Source: DATGMS01 sp040905145
Lineage (GTDB): Bacteria > Bacteroidota > Bacteroidia > Cytophagales > Cyclobacteriaceae
Assembly: GCA_040905145.1 (NCBI GenBank)
Contig: JBBDSC010000201.1
Location: 1-64,000, forward strand
Direction of reading: 5' to 3'
DNA: 64,000 bases
Positions 50,479 through 59,613 of the stretch are shown here, piece by piece (position 1 is the first letter of the stretch; each line of letters starts with the position of its first letter). The notes below the pieces were generated by a model, which did no database searches, was not told the origin of the DNA, and saw only the letters and a list, made by a program, of their open reading frames with translations. Both the position numbers and the translations under genes were made by a program.

Positions 50479-51534
50479 ATGAAGGTATTAAAAGCTGAAA
50501 TAAAGGATTCCTTGCACAAAGGGGCAGTTATCCCCGCCCATCCCCTGGCATTGAATGAAAAAAGGGAATTGGATGAAGATAGGCAACGGGCATTGACACG
50601 CTATTATTTGGCCAGTGGAGCGGGAGGTATAGCTGTCGGAGTGCATACCACCCAATTTGAAATCAGGGATAAAGGAACGGACCTACTAGAGCCGGTATTG
50701 CAATTAGCTATAGAGGAAATAGAAAAGACCAATCTTTCACGTCCTTTTATCAAAGTAGCAGGGATAGTTGGATCTACAGAACAAGCGGTTCGTGAAGCAG
50801 AGCTGGCAAGTAGTCTCGGCTATGACCTGGGTCTTTTGAGTGCAGGGGGATTAAACCATCTTTGCGAAAAGGAATTGATCAAAAGAGCAGAACGTATAGC
50901 AGAGATCCTCCCTGTTTTTGGATTTTATCTGCAGCCCGCAGTGGGGGGGAGATTGTTGAGCTTTGATTTTTGGAGGAATTTTGCTGAAATACCCAATGTA
51001 CAGGCGATAAAAATGGCGCCATTCAACCGGTATCAATCTTTGGATGTGGTAAGAGGAGTTTCTTATTCTTCGCGCTATAAAGACATTGCTTTATACACAG
51101 GAAACGATGACAATATCATACCCGATTTATTGACTACTTATCGGTTTAATGTGGAGGGGGAAATAAGGGAAAAGACTATAGTAGGCGGCCTATTGGGCCA
51201 CTGGGCGGTATGGACACAAAAAGCTGTACAGCTTCTGGAAGAGGTGAAGAAATGCAAAAGAGAAGGAAATGCTACACTGTTGAACGAACTATTGACACGC
51301 GGGATTGAGGTAACAGATGCCAATGCCGTTATTTTCGATGTGAAGCATGATTTCCACGGCTGCATTCCCGGTATACATGAAATATTACGCAGACAGGGTC
51401 TTTTGGAAGGCAGATGGTGTTTAAATCCAAAAGAAGAACTTTCCCCAGGACAAATGGAAGAAATCGATAGGCTATACGCCAGTTATCCGCACTTAAATGA
51501 TGACGAATTTGTAAATGCGCACTTGACAGGATAA
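50479..51534 (+). CDS. Dihydrodipicolinate synthase-family protein
   Basis: This DapA-superfamily (beta/alpha)8 protein of 351 residues is longer than DapA itself (about 295). GAVIPAHPLALNEKRELDED and GAGGIAVGVHTTQFEIRD cover the N-terminal barrel strands. The likely Schiff-base lysine is in VQAIKMAPFNRYQSL near residue 178. HDFHGCIPGIHEILRRQGLL is the tail. Members act as aldolases or dehydratases on 2-keto sugar acids. I start it at ATG 50479, since the in-frame ATG at 50407 lies inside the upstream gene. The partners suggest a sugar-acid catabolic step. Confidence 0.87.
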   Translation: MKVLKAEIKDSLHKGAVIPAHPLALNEKRELDEDRQRALTRYYLASGAGGIAVGVHTTQFEIRDKGTDLLEPVLQLAIEEIEKTNLSRPFIKVAGIVGSTEQAVREAELASSLGYDLGLLSAGGLNHLCEKELIKRAERIAEILPVFGFYLQPAVGGRLLSFDFWRNFAEIPNVQAIKMAPFNRYQSLDVVRGVSYSSRYKDIALYTGNDDNIIPDLLTTYRFNVEGEIREKTIVGGLLGHWAVWTQKAVQLLEEVKKCKREGNATLLNELLTRGIEVTDANAVIFDVKHDFHGCIPGIHEILRRQGLLEGRWCLNPKEELSPGQMEEIDRLYASYPHLNDDEFVNAHLTG

Positions 51535-51746
51535 GCCATTAAAAGCAGTGTTTTGAGGTGTTAATAAATTACCCGAGGGACAGTTAGGCCAGTTCTTCAA
51601 CACTAAGGTGTCTTTAGGGCCGTAAATGGATAATGAAGATACTAAAGTATATGCCACAGGAATAAAGGGGCTGAAGATCATAGCCGATCTTTATCAAAAA
51701 GATTAAACATCTTTCTGAATAATAAATTAAGAGTGGCATTTTGAAT

Positions 51747-52802
51747 ATGAAAAAAGAGGATAAGATAATAGGGGTAAAGGAAATTGCCAAGAGAGCCAAT
51801 GTTTCCATTGCTACTGTGGACAGGGTGATTCATAACAGATCCGGGGTCTCCCCAAAAACCAAGAGCAAGATTGAAGCGATAATTAAGGAACTTAACTATC
51901 AGCCCAACATCCTGGCCAGTAGGCTGGCGTCAGGGAAGGTTTTTACTATAGCGGTCCTTATACCCAAGGGATCAGAGGAAACGGATTTCTGGGATGCTCC
52001 TTTAAGAGGGATCCGACGTGCCGAATCAGAAATAAAACAATATGGAATTAGAATTGAAACCTTTCTTTTTGATTTAAATGATAGGGAATCCTTTACCCAA
52101 CAGGGAAAGCTGATTCACGAAAAAAGAATTGACGGGGTATTATTGTCCCCATCATTTATTGAGGAATCCATTGAATTTGTGAAAATTTGCCGAAACCGGA
52201 ACATTCCTTTTGTCTTTATTGATACGAACATCAAAGAAAACAGTAGCTTGTCCTACATAGGGCCCCACTTGTTCCAAAGTGGATATCTTGGTGCAAAATT
52301 ATGTACTTTTGGGCTTCATGACGGTAATAAGGTCATGATGGTAAATATTTCAAAGGAAATTAACAATTATAATTATACCCAGATCGAAGAAGGATTCAAG
52401 TCCTATTATAAGGACCATAAAAAGGAAAAGGAAATCGTTCGCCTGGATATTCAGCAATCCGATTATTTGTCAGTGGCAAAAAGAATTTCCAAAGCCTTTA
52501 AGGATCATCCTGATATTGGTGTCATTTTTGTTCCCAATTCCAGGGTCTTTTCTGTCGCCCGGTACTTGGAAGAATATCATATTAAAAAGGTGCATTTAAT
52601 TGGTTATGATTTTCTGAGAGGAAATGTGGAATATCTTAAAAAAGGCACTATTGATTTTTTGATTTGCCACAAACCTAAAGAGCAAGGCTATAAAGGAATC
52701 ATGTCCTTGTATCACCATTTGGCCTTATCCTTACCTATTGAAAAGATTTATTTTATGCCAATAGATATCATTACAAAGGAAAACCAGGAATTTTATCGGT
52801 AA
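51747..52802 (+). CDS. LacI-family transcriptional regulator
   Basis: This regulator of 351 residues has a LacI helix-turn-helix at about 8-55 (GVKEIAKRANVSIATVDRVI) and hinge (YQPNILASRLASG). A periplasmic-binding-protein-like sensor domain follows (FTIAVLIPKGSEETDFWDAP; HLIGYDFLRGNVEYL). The recognition helix has TVDRVI instead of the usual TVSRVL. It is the last gene of the 47-52.8 kb locus, 212 bp after the DHDPS-family gene and in the same direction, and probably controls it in response to a sugar-derived ligand. ATG 51747 is preferred to the TTG two codons earlier. Confidence 0.93.
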   Translation: MKKEDKIIGVKEIAKRANVSIATVDRVIHNRSGVSPKTKSKIEAIIKELNYQPNILASRLASGKVFTIAVLIPKGSEETDFWDAPLRGIRRAESEIKQYGIRIETFLFDLNDRESFTQQGKLIHEKRIDGVLLSPSFIEESIEFVKICRNRNIPFVFIDTNIKENSSLSYIGPHLFQSGYLGAKLCTFGLHDGNKVMMVNISKEINNYNYTQIEEGFKSYYKDHKKEKEIVRLDIQQSDYLSVAKRISKAFKDHPDIGVIFVPNSRVFSVARYLEEYHIKKVHLIGYDFLRGNVEYLKKGTIDFLICHKPKEQGYKGIMSLYHHLALSLPIEKIYFMPIDIITKENQEFYR

Positions 52803-52952
52803 TAAACTGGATGCCGGAAAGACAAACGAACAATGAAATACAATCCCAATATTCATCACCGTAGGTCTATTCGTTTAAAGGATACGATTCGCAGGCGGGT
52901 GCGTATTTCATTACATATATTCGAGGCGTAAAAACATTAAATTGGACAGAAT

Positions 52953-53387
52953 TTAAGGCAAAAAGGGATAGGTGCTTTTGATAGATACATACTTTGAAAA
53001 ATCTTTAGCTAATGGGTTCAAAACGACATTAACCTTGCAAGGGTCCGCTACCGATGGAACAAAGAAACCCAGTTTTTCCACTAAAGATGAATTTTCTGCC
53101 CCTATATTTTTAGAAACATGGGTAGGAGGTGTTTCGTCCCAACCTTCAGGGATTTTAGGTGAAATTAGGTAATTATCAGCTATTTCAATTTCGTATACGC
53201 TATAATCCTTTAATAAAGTAAGGGGACGTTGACGTGCCAATTCAGCCTTGGCGAGTGCTAAACTTTCTGAAGCATAAACCGCACGAATTCCTTTGGGGTT
53301 CCATCGTCCACCGCGCAGAGATGAACCTACGCCGTCCAAAGGATTATGATCTGGTGGATATGTTTTACATATCCGGTATACGATCAT
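52953..53387 (-). CDS. RES-domain toxin
   Basis: This RES toxin of 144 residues belongs to the ParT/MbcT-like NAD-degrading or ADP-ribosylating family. The defining residues are visible: Arg in VYRICK, the GGRWNPKG loop, the Glu in YASESLALAKAEL and a Ser in ENSSLVEK. It overlaps the upstream Xre-type antitoxin gene by 4 bp (ATGA), so the two are translationally coupled. Activity would deplete NAD+ when unbound. Confidence 0.9.
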   Translation of the reverse strand: MIVYRICKTYPPDHNPLDGVGSSLRGGRWNPKGIRAVYASESLALAKAELARQRPLTLLKDYSVYEIEIADNYLISPKIPEGWDETPPTHVSKNIGAENSSLVEKLGFFVPSVADPCKVNVVLNPLAKDFSKYVSIKSTYPFLP

Positions 53388-53755
53388 GAGGGCAAACCAT
53401 ATTTAATGGCAGCAAGCAGGTCCAAAACCTGTGAAATGCCTTTGGAATGGTTCAATAACTCCAAAGGTTTTTTGTACCCCAAAGCAGGGGCTTTAAAATC
53501 CAGCCACTGTTGAAAATCATCGGTATTTCCGAATACTTCTTTACCCTCCTGAACAACTTCTTGAAGCATTTTAATGCGGTCAATCTCTAAATGGTTAAAT
53601 GTGGAGGCCCTGGATAACTTCCGATACAATGTCCTGGGGTTGACGGAGATGAACAACGCTGCCTTATCTTCTGAAATGTCGAAAGCATGAATAACATTTC
53701 GGAATACTTCAGCATATCGATCGGACTCTTCACGAGGGGGTCTTGTTTTTGGCAT
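53384..53755 (-). CDS. Xre/MbcA/ParS-type antitoxin
   Basis: This antitoxin of 123 residues has an N-terminal Xre-like DNA-binding domain (ISVNPRTLYRKLSRASTFNH) and a C-terminal MbcA/ParS domain (FGNTDDFQQWLDFKAPALGY, then KPLELLNHSKGISQVLDLL). It would neutralise the RES toxin and autoregulate the pair. The gene comes first, as in most RES-Xre systems. Confidence 0.92.
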   Translation of the reverse strand: MPKTRPPREESDRYAEVFRNVIHAFDISEDKAALFISVNPRTLYRKLSRASTFNHLEIDRIKMLQEVVQEGKEVFGNTDDFQQWLDFKAPALGYKKPLELLNHSKGISQVLDLLAAIKYGLPS

Positions 53756-53909
53756 AACGTCTTAATTTTTTGACAAAATACAAAGTATTAAGGAAAAACA
53801 AAAATAAATATAAGGATAGTTCCCTCCATAAACGGGCCCAAAATGATTTACCAAAAACCTAATCAGCCTTCGAACCTTGATTTCTCCTTCTCAATGATGA
53901 AATCAACCC

Positions 53910-55232
53910 TTATCTTGGCACCAGCCCCATAACCTTCAGGTCATAATCACGGTAGGTAGTGTACCTTCCTTTCAGCCACAGGACCACTTCCTTCTGTTGA
54001 TGGTCCAGTACAATAGGACGGATGTTATCCTGGCCCGAATTTTTAGTGATGGCTTTCCATTTCCAGGTAGCCCCCTGGTCTTTGGTGGTTCCCCGGAAAA
54101 TTTCATACCGTTGACTTCCATTGGTCTTCAGTGGTTTACCGGTTTTGGGATGGACATTGGCCGAAATATATACCACGTTGGGATCATTGGGATGTAGAGT
54201 GACCAAGCCCGTATATTCATTCTCACCAGCATATAACCTGGTTCCAGCATAGGCAATTTCGTATTCATTCCATTGGTCACCATCCCAACGGGCATAATGA
54301 TAACGGTGGTCAAAACCCCCATTTTCCGTATGGATCGTTTCTCCCAGCGCAATGGGGTCCTTGGCAACGGAGAAGGCAATATAAGGATGTCCATCTCCGT
54401 CAAGTTCAATATCACTGGTCCAGGCAACATCTGCCCTTGTTTCCTTGTTCCCATCAAAAACCATGGTAAAACTTTGGGGACTAAGGCTGCTGACCGTGTC
54501 CGTACTTACATGGCCTATTTGATAGCCGTCGGATTGATAAACAAAGCCATCTTGGATATACCCATGATAAATGCTGTTGTTATAGTGTCTGGGGTGTTCT
54601 TCGGTGGTGATAAAATGGATCCGTTTGACGTTGTCCGATGCATATTTTAAGTAAGGTCTGCCCTCAAACGCAAACAATTGACCTCCATACGTCCAGGTAT
54701 TTCCATTATTATCAGAAATCATGTAATTGGGGTTTCTTCCAATGCCACGGTGGTAATTATAAGTGGTTCCTGTTTTGGCAAGGCGGTAAACATTGGAATA
54801 GGTGACTTTTCCACCCACATCGACAGTCTTTTCCATCTCCCATTGGGAGATATCACCAGGATTAGTGGAAATACGGTACCTCATCATTTGATCAATACCA
54901 TGTCCGGCATATACACTCAGATATCTTCCATCTGGACGGACCAGTAGGGCCCCAACATTATGGTCATCAAGTGGGAAGGAATAATCGTTCAACACGGAAG
55001 TTTGCTGTTCGCCTGTTTTCAGGTTATAGCTCGAAACGGTGTTGACGCTGTCGGAGGTGACTCCGGAAAAAATCACTTGGTCTCCATCGATAACCGCCCT
55101 TTCATCCTGGTACCAGCACCAGCCGGAGTTGTCGTCCAATTGCACAATCTTTTGTGTTTGACAGGAATAGAAGACCATGGAGGCAAAGAAAACTACGGCA
55201 AAAAAGGAATTTATAGGTTTTACTTTGTTCAT
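53910..55232 (-). CDS. BNR-4 beta-propeller lipoprotein, ulvan-lyase-like
   Basis: This exported lipoprotein of 440 residues (FYSCQTQ) carries the BNR-4 repeat domain. Blocks are GWCWYQDERAVIDGDQVIFS, DDHNVGALLVRPDGRYLSVY, AGHGIDQMMRYR, then YNYHRGIGRNPNYMISDNNG. The DDHN and HG positions match the catalytic His area of propeller polysaccharide lyases (PL24/PL25-type ulvan lyases) but could also serve a glycan-binding or rhamnosidase-like role. It faces the ceramidase/hydrolase fusion gene in the same direction, 64 bp downstream. Confidence 0.8.
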   Translation of the reverse strand: MNKVKPINSFFAVVFFASMVFYSCQTQKIVQLDDNSGWCWYQDERAVIDGDQVIFSGVTSDSVNTVSSYNLKTGEQQTSVLNDYSFPLDDHNVGALLVRPDGRYLSVYAGHGIDQMMRYRISTNPGDISQWEMEKTVDVGGKVTYSNVYRLAKTGTTYNYHRGIGRNPNYMISDNNGNTWTYGGQLFAFEGRPYLKYASDNVKRIHFITTEEHPRHYNNSIYHGYIQDGFVYQSDGYQIGHVSTDTVSSLSPQSFTMVFDGNKETRADVAWTSDIELDGDGHPYIAFSVAKDPIALGETIHTENGGFDHRYHYARWDGDQWNEYEIAYAGTRLYAGENEYTGLVTLHPNDPNVVYISANVHPKTGKPLKTNGSQRYEIFRGTTKDQGATWKWKAITKNSGQDNIRPIVLDHQQKEVVLWLKGRYTTYRDYDLKVMGLVPR

Positions 55233-55296
55233 GGGTCATGACTTTTGGACGCTGTAATGTAGGTTTATGACAAGAATGATCAAAGTTTTCGTCTAT

Positions 55297-57768
55297 TTAT
55301 TCCGATTTAGTCACCACTGGTTTATGATTAAGTATTTTGTCAATAAATTGGTAGGATTCTAATCGAACCTCAGTTGGAAAATCATGTTCGGCAGGGGGAT
55401 AGCGGACCTGGAGATGATCCATGGCTTCATAAAGACGATAAACTGAATAAATCTCAGCCATACCTTTTTTGACTCCTTGTGCATCAAAGTTGCTGTCATT
55501 TGTGGGGGAATTTGAAAAGAAAGCACGGGGTGCCAGAGAGGCGATTACTGCTGGGAAATCAAAAGGAATTTTTTCCCCGTCCAGGTTATACTTATCACGG
55601 ATCAGCGGCATATACCGATCCTGGGCCCAAGGACCCAAACGCCCGCCGTATCTTTTTGAGGCTTCTTCCCCAATATCATAATAATCAAACGGCGTCCAGC
55701 CACAGCTGGATACCACTACTTTTAGGCGGGGATCAAAAGCGCCTACAAATATGGCATTGTGCCCTCCAAGGGAATGACCTATCACTCCAATCCGCTCCGG
55801 GTCAACATCCGGCCGGGACTGCAACAGATCAATGCTGCGCATGTGATTGAAAATGGCTTTCATGGTAGCGGATTCATAGCGGTCATTTTCAAAGTCATAA
55901 TCTTTTAAATCCCCCATGCTGGGATAATCCGGGGCGATGGCTACATAGCCTCTTTGGGCCAGTTCTTTGGCCAGGGCACGATTTGATAAAGGGCTTTTAC
56001 CGTCCACCAATTGTTTTCCAAGGTCGCCTGTTCCGTGAAGGACAAGCATGGCAGCCAATTTTTTTGGCGTACCCTTTTGGTGCGGCACATATAAATAAGC
56101 GGGAAGTTCTTCGTTTTCCGCCACGGTAAAGCTGATGTTGTGACGGGTATAATGTTCTTCTTTTTTGCTATCCAGAATTTGTATATCAAGAGGAGGTAAG
56201 TTTGTACGGTCGGGCAATGGGCCCATGACCTTTTGCATGTTTTCCAATATCTGCGTACTTTTCAGCTTCCAATCAGCGGTAGTTTCGACCACGCTTTTTT
56301 TGCCGTTGGAATCTTTATAAGATAACAAATCAGAAGGTGAGCCTTCCGATGGGATAGAATCATGTAAAAGTTTCCGAACGGCATCCATAATGATGGGCTC
56401 GGCTTCGGCCGTCACGGGACTCACATTGATTTCATAGCCTCCTTGTTCGTAAGCAGCCGAATGTCCAATGTAAAAGGGTCCATAGTCCCCATAAGCTGCC
56501 ATGGCCACAAATAAATCCGGCCTTTCTGCTTTGGCGGCCAGCTGGTATTCCACGAACAGTTCACCCGGCATGTGAAGGATACGGGCAGGACCAATCTTCA
56601 GGCTGCCCAAGTCGATTTTTTTGCCTGCCTTAACCCTTTCCAGCCATGCCAGTTTAATCATGTTGTTGGTTAAGAACCGATATCCCTCTGTCTTCATCTG
56701 GGTCTCCATTTCTTCCAGGTTGTTTTTAGGAGGTAATGATACCGGCTCAACTGTCCAAGCCACATCATTGGCAGAGATGGCGTGACGTTGGGTGCCCTCC
56801 CAAGCCCTTTTCATTCCATCCGCCAGGCGTTCGGCCAGGAGGAGCCGGTTTTCGTGGGAGCCGTCATTGTATTTACCTGCGGTGACATTGGCTCCGGCGC
56901 CATTAAAATGAACGTGGAGGGCATCGGGTACAGCAAGTTGGCGGAAAAAACGGGCCACTCCGGGAAAATCGGGATTGGCCACTTTAGTGAGATAGTAGCT
57001 TTGAGGATGTACTGCATAGTAACTCAGCACGGATACCGGTTGATCGCCGTTCCAGAAACTCACCAACTGAACCATGGGATCGATCAGCCCTTCCGGTTCC
57101 GCGCGCATGGCCGAATCCCTGGTGGAAGAAGTCCTGGAAAATATCACTTTTCCGTCAGGTCCCAAGATCCGGCGGTTAGAGGCTACCTTGTGTACGGGTG
57201 CCTCCCCCAATCCAAGGTGTGTTACAGGTTGTGTCTGGGTAAGGGCTACTTTTACCGCCGCTTCGAGGCGTCGGATTACTTCATGGTCAAAACTGCTTTC
57301 AAAACCTGCGGGATCAAGGCCTGCTTTCAGGAGGATCTTTTCCGCTCCGAAATCAGAAACAGGGGCATCATGTTGATGCAGGGTATGTACAGCCACCCGC
57401 TCCGGATCTGTCCCCGCAGCCTTGGCAATTGCTGACTTGAAAGCATCCTGGCTTTCATTGGCTATGCCGATCCAATCCACCGCACAGAGTACAATGGGCT
57501 GGCCTGCACCCATTAAAATAATGCCCTTTGCCCGTAAACCCAAATCCCAGGAATTGGCTGTGGAATCATAAGCCAAGGGACTGCCGATCGGTGGGGTGGC
57601 ATCTATATCAAAAGTCGCGATTTTTAAGGTATTAGGAGAAGGTTTATCCAGGCCGTCCTTTTCCTGAAAACCATAGACTTGAGGAAAGATCAGGAATATA
57701 AATACCCAAGAAAGCATGTACTTGAAGTCAATGGAGAAAAGTTTGGGAAGTATGGTAGTCTTTTTCAT
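55297..57768 (-). CDS. Neutral ceramidase-like / alpha-beta hydrolase fusion
   Basis: This secreted two-domain protein has 823 residues. A hydrophobic signal (MLSWVFIFLIFPQVYGF) is followed at about 45-480 by a neutral/alkaline ceramidase-like part with VHTLHQHDAP, HFNGAGANVT and HMPGELFVEYQLAAKA. From about 560 a dienelactone-hydrolase-like domain has AMLVLHGTGDLGKQL, the nucleophile motif GVIGHSLGGHNAIF and the late His in PAEHDFPTEVRLESY. The ceramidase family acts on N-acyl groups and the second domain on esters, so the fusion could deacylate a glycolipid or sugar ester. This pairing is unusual. Confidence 0.82.
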   Translation of the reverse strand: MKKTTILPKLFSIDFKYMLSWVFIFLIFPQVYGFQEKDGLDKPSPNTLKIATFDIDATPPIGSPLAYDSTANSWDLGLRAKGIILMGAGQPIVLCAVDWIGIANESQDAFKSAIAKAAGTDPERVAVHTLHQHDAPVSDFGAEKILLKAGLDPAGFESSFDHEVIRRLEAAVKVALTQTQPVTHLGLGEAPVHKVASNRRILGPDGKVIFSRTSSTRDSAMRAEPEGLIDPMVQLVSFWNGDQPVSVLSYYAVHPQSYYLTKVANPDFPGVARFFRQLAVPDALHVHFNGAGANVTAGKYNDGSHENRLLLAERLADGMKRAWEGTQRHAISANDVAWTVEPVSLPPKNNLEEMETQMKTEGYRFLTNNMIKLAWLERVKAGKKIDLGSLKIGPARILHMPGELFVEYQLAAKAERPDLFVAMAAYGDYGPFYIGHSAAYEQGGYEINVSPVTAEAEPIIMDAVRKLLHDSIPSEGSPSDLLSYKDSNGKKSVVETTADWKLKSTQILENMQKVMGPLPDRTNLPPLDIQILDSKKEEHYTRHNISFTVAENEELPAYLYVPHQKGTPKKLAAMLVLHGTGDLGKQLVDGKSPLSNRALAKELAQRGYVAIAPDYPSMGDLKDYDFENDRYESATMKAIFNHMRSIDLLQSRPDVDPERIGVIGHSLGGHNAIFVGAFDPRLKVVVSSCGWTPFDYYDIGEEASKRYGGRLGPWAQDRYMPLIRDKYNLDGEKIPFDFPAVIASLAPRAFFSNSPTNDSNFDAQGVKKGMAEIYSVYRLYEAMDHLQVRYPPAEHDFPTEVRLESYQFIDKILNHKPVVTKSE

Positions 57769-57823
57769 TTGTTTTATTGTAGTAATGGATCAAAAAAAGC
57801 TGTTGTGCTATCTGTCCCTTTCT

Positions 57824-58147
57824 TCAATCAATATTCAGTTCAGCCAATTTGGTTTGGAGATTGGAATTATAAAACACATCGTTTGCATATTTATCAATTA
57901 AAATATCCGGGGATTTCACTTTTAATTCTTCCAATAATTCCCATTCGGAAGTATTCGGAATAGAGATGTTTTCTTTTNNNNNNNNNNNNNNNNNNNNNNN
58001 NNNNNNNNNNNNNNNNNNNNNNNNNNNNNNNNNNNNNNNNNNNNNNNNNNNNNNNNNNNNNNNNNNNNNNNNNNNNNTAAGAAATGACTCATCTTCTATG
58101 GCTTGAATGCGCTGGATAAGTATATCTTTCAATTCAGAAGTTCCCAT
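57824..58147 (-). CDS. Gap-interrupted small gene, possibly antitoxin-like
   Basis: The start (GTSELKDILIQRIQAIEDES) lies right of the gap and an ending (KVKSPDILIDKYANDVFYNS, stop at 57824) lies left of it. The N-terminus resembles short helical antitoxin-type proteins of Bacteroidota. The two halves need not belong to one gene because the gap length of 100 is arbitrary. Nothing more can be supported. Confidence 0.35.
   Translation of the reverse strand: MGTSELKDILIQRIQAIEDESFLXXXXXXXXXXXXXXXXXXXXXXXXXXXXXXXXXXKENISIPNTSEWELLEELKVKSPDILIDKYANDVFYNSNLQTKLAELNID
57978..58077. other. Assembly gap of 100 N
   Basis: This scaffold gap lies inside a small coding region. It may hide a toxin or another short gene. 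Confidence 0.98.
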
Positions 58148-58276
58148 AACAATTCTCCTAGTATTATTTTCTAATATACGGATATTTACTGATTTATTTC
58201 ATGGCCTTCCTTGCAACATTCCTTCCTTGCTTTTAAGGGATGCCGAATAGTAGGTTAGGCTAACAGACTGTACAGA

Positions 58277-58633
58277 TCACACCTGTGGAGCCCAATAAGT
58301 ACAATAAGCCTCCTCATAAACAGGACCTTTAAACAATAGGCATCCCCCACAATCTTTATCGGTATTTGATGGAATATAAAGTTGACAGTTGCCGCAAACG
58401 CTTTCAGGAATGGGAGACGTCTCTACATAACCTAATTGTTCACGTTTTGCCAACTCACTTTCACTGAGGCCGGACATATCTTCACAAGGATCTCCTGAAA
58501 ATGCTTCTTCTGTACTTTCTTCCTTGGATTGGTTGGAATTACAGCTACTGAGCATCAATCCGCCCCCTATGAGGAAAGCATTGGCCGCCACACATTTATG
58601 GATAAATTTTCTGCGTGAGTTTGTCTTTTTCAT
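58277..58633 (-). CDS. High-potential iron-sulfur protein (HiPIP)-like, Tat lipoprotein
   Basis: This is a 118-residue precursor with a twin-arginine signal (NSRRKFIHKC) and lipobox (MLSSC, Cys31). Cysteines at 80, 83, 98 and 111 have the HiPIP spacing CxxC-x14-C-x12-C, with an extra Cys95. They sit in ESVCGNCQLYIPSN and CGGCLLFKGPVYEEAYCTYW. HiPIPs carry one [4Fe-4S] cluster and shuttle electrons at high potential. Export as a folded lipoprotein by Tat fits cofactor loading in the cytoplasm. The nearby PVC-type dehydrogenase-like protein or an oxidoreductase could be its partner. Confidence 0.85.
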   Translation of the reverse strand: MKKTNSRRKFIHKCVAANAFLIGGGLMLSSCNSNQSKEESTEEAFSGDPCEDMSGLSESELAKREQLGYVETSPIPESVCGNCQLYIPSNTDKDCGGCLLFKGPVYEEAYCTYWAPQV

Positions 58634-58695
58634 GATGATCTGATAATTATTGTTGAGACAGATTAAGCCATTGATCCAATTGGATATTTATTGTG

Positions 58696-58728
58696 AGACC
58701 TTCCAGGTTTTCAAAGACTGGAAGGTCT
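58696..58728. repeat. ACCTTCCAGG-type palindromic repeat, short copy
   Basis: AGACCTTCCAG and CTGGAAGGTCT form 11-bp perfect arms with an 11-nt loop, just past the stop of the ThuA gene. It is related to the 48095-48159 repeat and may act as the terminator here. Confidence 0.65.
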
Positions 58729-58734
58729 ACTGCT

Positions 58735-59586
58735 TCATTCCAAGTCCAAAGCCCAATTGATCCCGTTGATCAGCAGTTTACGGAATTGTGGTACTTCAAA
58801 GTCTTTCGGATAGCCAAGAGAGGTATAGAAGACACGGCTTCCTTCAGAATCACGTGTCCATGCAATGGGTTCTGTCTTATCACCCGCTTTGCCGGTCAGT
58901 AATACTTCCGCCTCCTGGTCCAGTAAGGGGGCCACAAGATATACATTGCCTTCGCTGTGCCATCTAGCGGGTTCAAAGCCCGCTAGAATAGGATGTCCTT
59001 TGGCCCCTGGCGCTATGGTCACCTCCGTGCCTAATTCGGTAGGGCCATAACCCCTGTTTTCGGCGCCCAGGATATCAGGTACAAACTCCCACCAATCCTC
59101 ATATCCTGCCGGGATTTTTTCCTCACGTACTGAGAAAGCGTGGTTTGCGGTGCGGATGCCTACCAGCGGTTTCCCTTGCTTTAGGTAATTTCGGATCATG
59201 TCCATTTGCTCGTTTGGCAGGGCTATCCTGCGGCAGAAGACCACCACCAGATCAGCCTCAGACAACACCGCCAGGCCGGGAAAGCTGAATGCGTGCCTTT
59301 CGCCTTTTCCCTGGATTACGGTAACCTGGAATCCCTCTTCCTTTTCCAGCATGTCCGCAAATGGTGGGATGGTCCTATGGGCTTCGTAGTTGTCTGGATC
59401 TTCACTGACGAGAAAAACAATATGGGATTTTTCCCCTGAAGAGGTATTACTTGAAAAACCATCCGTTATTGTTTGGCTTTGATCCCCTGGTCCATTAGCA
59501 CCCTGTAAGGAAGGTGCCATCATCGTTACCATAAACGGGATGGCAATAAGCATTTTCCAATTGTTGATTTTAATGGCTTTGGTCAC
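58735..59586 (-). CDS. ThuA-domain exported protein
   Basis: This secreted protein of 283 residues has a signal sequence (MLIAIPFMVTMMAPSLQGAN) and a ThuA/trehalose-utilisation domain with a class I glutamine-amidotransferase-like fold. Seen are HIVFLVSEDPDNYEAHRTIP, LVVVFCRRIALPNEQMDMIR, GIRTANHAFS and RWHSEGNVYLV. The catalytic Cys is at FCRR, where the nucleophile elbow of the fold lies. Function in Bacteroidota is unproven; ThuA genes often accompany sugar oxidoreductases. The spacer after it starts in the third assembly gap. Confidence 0.87.
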   Translation of the reverse strand: MTKAIKINNWKMLIAIPFMVTMMAPSLQGANGPGDQSQTITDGFSSNTSSGEKSHIVFLVSEDPDNYEAHRTIPPFADMLEKEEGFQVTVIQGKGERHAFSFPGLAVLSEADLVVVFCRRIALPNEQMDMIRNYLKQGKPLVGIRTANHAFSVREEKIPAGYEDWWEFVPDILGAENRGYGPTELGTEVTIAPGAKGHPILAGFEPARWHSEGNVYLVAPLLDQEAEVLLTGKAGDKTEPIAWTRDSEGSRVFYTSLGYPKDFEVPQFRKLLINGINWALDLE

Positions 59587-59613
59587 TTTTATTTCTTTGT
59601 TAGGTTATTTCAT

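Noticed and set aside
56782..57435. 217-codon + strand frame opposite the ceramidase-like domain
   Set aside because: It is antisense to a well-supported gene and has no recognisable motif.
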